This document shows, piece after piece, positions 41,701 through 43,457 of a stretch of 43,457 bases of DNA. The DNA is from an uncultured Akkermansia sp. Its GTDB lineage: Bacteria > Verrucomicrobiota > Verrucomicrobiia > Verrucomicrobiales > Akkermansiaceae. The position numbers and the translations under genes are program-made. Position 1 is the stretch's first letter, and each line of letters starts with the position of its first letter. Under the pieces are notes generated by a model. That model was not told the DNA's origin. It saw only the letters and a list, made by a program, of their open reading frames with translations, and searched no databases. Location of the stretch: contig CANQAC010000015.1 of NCBI GenBank assembly GCA_947589345.1, positions 1 to 43,457 of the forward strand, in the 5' to 3' direction.

Positions 41701-43134
41701 TTAACAAATCTCGGAGTTCAAAAGCAATGCTTCGATTTCAGCTTCCGACATGCCAGTCTGTAAGAGCAACGACACAAGTTTATTCTTGTCTGTTTCTTCA
41801 CTCTCCTCATCAATTACTGGCTTTATATCCGAATTTTGGCATCTGTTTGAATAATATCTTTCGTATGGAAAAGATTTGGCTAACAAATGCAAGTAATAAC
41901 GAAGCAATTGTTTACCCTCTCTATTCAATTGAGAAGAAATGTGTTTATATATTGCGTGTTCCTTATTTATAGAATAGTCATAGATATTTGGACGCGGCTG
42001 GTTAATGCTCCATGCAGGTGTAAAATCATGCGCACGGGTAGCGACGTTACGGTGTGATGAGTCCCAGAAGCCTCGGGCTTCATCCATTGCCTGTTCTACA
42101 ATCATGGAAACACGGCTCTGAATTTCGCTAGGAGGTGTTGTTTGTGACTTGCGTACGTCTATTTCCCAATATTCATCTAGCTCAGCAGGAATATCGATAC
42201 GTATTCTTAATAATTGGGTTTTGTGCTCCTTTTTATGCTTCTTAAACCACGTAGCTCTTTCTATCAAACGCCTATTTCTATAAACATAAAAGCCTTGATT
42301 TTGGACGTACCCCTCGCGACCTGCATAAGAGGCATACTCGGCAGGTGAGCTATCTACTTCACGAGGCAAAAGATATGGTTGATACTTTACGATAAAACCG
42401 TTACATGTGAATTGAGCGTGATTTAAAATATGCCGGTTAGGGTTCTTTTCTGGGCCAAAGGGAGTTCTAGGTGATATGACACTTGTGTTCATATCAAATG
42501 TAATCACTTGCTTATATCCAGGTTCACTTTCCATAAATCGATGAAATACAAGAGCAATATGCTCTCGCGCCTCATTCATGCAAGCATTAAATGACTTATC
42601 TGATTTCGCTCCGTCTCTATCTAATTTTTCCCATAAAACAATCGTTCCTTTTGATGTTATTGAGAATTTTAAAGACTTTTGTATCTCTTTAAGTATTTGA
42701 TGGTGTTTAATATCATTCTCTGACAACTCGTCTATTTGCCAAGTCTCATCGATGTTGTCCAAGTCCCAGCAGAATGCCGCAACTTGGTCATCTTGCCAAG
42801 AAAAAACGGTCAATTTCCTGCATTGAGAAATAGAGGCTGTTTTCATTCCTAAGCCAAAACGCCCCAAATCGTTATTCCCTCTCCGTTCTTGATGGTATGC
42901 TCGGCTACCAAATTTCATGCTTTGGAAAAGCTGTTCTCGATTCATACCATCTCCATTGTCACAAATAGCCAGCCAAGGGGATCCTTGATAGATTCCTCGA
43001 TACTGAATAGAAATGCTTGTTGCATTAGCAGTAATGCTGTTGTCCACAATATCCGCGATCGCTGATTTCAGGGTATACCCCATGTTTCTCAGAGAATCGA
43101 GAAGAATACTTGGCTGAGGAGGAAGAACTGGCAT
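41701..43134 (-). CDS. MORC/MutL-type GHKL ATPase
   Basis: The 477-residue protein has the GHKL ATPase N-box AIADIVDNSITANA (25-38), DNGDGM (59-64) and GRFGLGMKTAS (91-101). The usual N-box Glu is Asp28 here, a feature I think occurs in some bacterial members. A transducer-like region follows, and the C-terminal part has no known fold to me. It is first in the operon and probably the ATP-driven DNA sensor or clamp of the system. Confidence 0.88.
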   Translation of the reverse strand: MPVLPPQPSILLDSLRNMGYTLKSAIADIVDNSITANATSISIQYRGIYQGSPWLAICDNGDGMNREQLFQSMKFGSRAYHQERRGNNDLGRFGLGMKTASISQCRKLTVFSWQDDQVAAFCWDLDNIDETWQIDELSENDIKHHQILKEIQKSLKFSITSKGTIVLWEKLDRDGAKSDKSFNACMNEAREHIALVFHRFMESEPGYKQVITFDMNTSVISPRTPFGPEKNPNRHILNHAQFTCNGFIVKYQPYLLPREVDSSPAEYASYAGREGYVQNQGFYVYRNRRLIERATWFKKHKKEHKTQLLRIRIDIPAELDEYWEIDVRKSQTTPPSEIQSRVSMIVEQAMDEARGFWDSSHRNVATRAHDFTPAWSINQPRPNIYDYSINKEHAIYKHISSQLNREGKQLLRYYLHLLAKSFPYERYYSNRCQNSDIKPVIDEESEETDKNKLVSLLLQTGMSEAEIEALLLNSEIC

Positions 43135-43161
43135 GGAGAGATTGTAATTCTTATGCGTTCC

Positions 43162-43189
43162 ATTCTAGCAAAAAAATTCTCCAAATCAA
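43162..43189 (-). promoter_or_regulatory. Predicted promoter of the defence operon
   Basis: On the minus strand TTGATT (43189-43184), 16 nt, TAGAAT (43167-43162). The leader to the ATG at 43134 would be about 20 nt and has no clear ribosome site. Confidence 0.5.
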
Positions 43190-43244
43190 GTACAAGGATG
43201 TGGATTGCAAGATTAAATGCGACATATGACAGAAAGAGTTGAGG

Positions 43245-43457
43245 TCATGAGAAGAGAGGGGTAAAATAGTGGCGGAAGGGTTGCGCCACATGCCAGGCGG
43301 ATTTGCCATTGAAGATGGCGCGAGGGTAGCGATTCATCCAGAGAGCGATGGCATTGAGAGTTTTTTGAGAGACGCGGGAGAAATCCGTGCCCTTGGGGAG
43401 GAAGCGACGGATAAAACGATTGGCATTCTCATTGCTACCGCGTTCGAAGGCACAGTA
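43245..43457 (-). mobile_element. IS30-family transposase, C-terminal part
   Basis: The minus strand reads YCAFERGSNENANRFIRRFL, then PKGTDFSRVSQKTLNAIALW and NRYPR, and ends before position 43245. FERGSNENANRFIRRFLPKG is the typical C-terminal catalytic block of IS30 transposases (the E of the DDE triad lies here). The N-terminus is outside the window. Together with the IS3 remnant it flanks the defence operon. Confidence 0.9.

Noticed and set aside
34025..43134. DISARM, BREX or classical Type I system
   Set aside because: No DUF1998, PLD, PglZ, HsdS or HsdR gene is present; the Z1, MORC, AIPR and DUF4420 set points elsewhere.

Overview
The window is most likely an integrated lambda-like siphovirus (prophage) of roughly 33 kb, cut at its tail-fibre end by the left edge. 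To its right lie a junction zone of broken genes and then an AT-rich, IS-flanked restriction-modification-type defence island. The host is uncertain. The GC-rich phage genes, the DUF2924 plus serine-recombinase cassette, the mostly weak Shine-Dalgarno sites and the IS30/IS3 remnants would suit Akkermansia-like Verrucomicrobiota, but nothing in the window (no rRNA or housekeeping gene) proves it.

Positions 1-19075 hold the late genes on the minus strand, in transcription order: small terminase, DUF559-type nuclease, GpA-type large terminase, a coupled three-gene cassette (ParB-like, ABC ATPase-GNAT fusion, formyltransferase-like), holin, zinc peptidase endolysin, gpW-like joiner, lambda-type portal, S49 prohead protease, coiled-coil scaffold candidate, major capsid protein, neck and tail-terminator genes, tail tube candidate, tail chaperones with a probable -1 frameshift (CCCAAAC), tape measure, and a tail protein followed by a very large Ser-Gly-rich tail protein. 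Two single genes point the other way (9617-10402, a trypsin-like protease; 19150-19509, a small membrane coiled-coil protein). Each has its own promoter almost touching the start codon, as expected of lysogenic 'moron' cargo.

Positions 19500-22400 are a control region with small genes of unknown role, an unusual pair of interlocked inverted repeats, a possible 32-residue leader ORF, DNA-binding-type proteins and an iteron-like cluster. Positions 22424-33297 are the replication and recombination region. It is arranged divergently around a 99-bp nested palindrome: primase-helicase and family A DNA polymerase on the minus strand; SF2 helicase, DUF2800 nuclease, an SSB-like candidate, two DUF2924-type proteins, a serine recombinase and a small HTH protein on the plus strand.

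A recurrent element TTT(T)GACA sits 13-14 nt before eight minus-strand start codons of the phage. I know of no standard explanation for it.

Positions 33291-33860 contain the tail end of an unknown gene and a decayed IS3 element, marking the prophage boundary. Positions 34025-43134 are one minus-strand operon: MORC/MutL-type GHKL ATPase, Z1-domain helicase, PD-(D/E)XK (DUF4420-type) nuclease, AIPR protein and cytosine-C5 DNA methyltransferase. Comparative genomics has predicted this gene set to be a restriction-modification-like system. The window ends inside an IS30 transposase.
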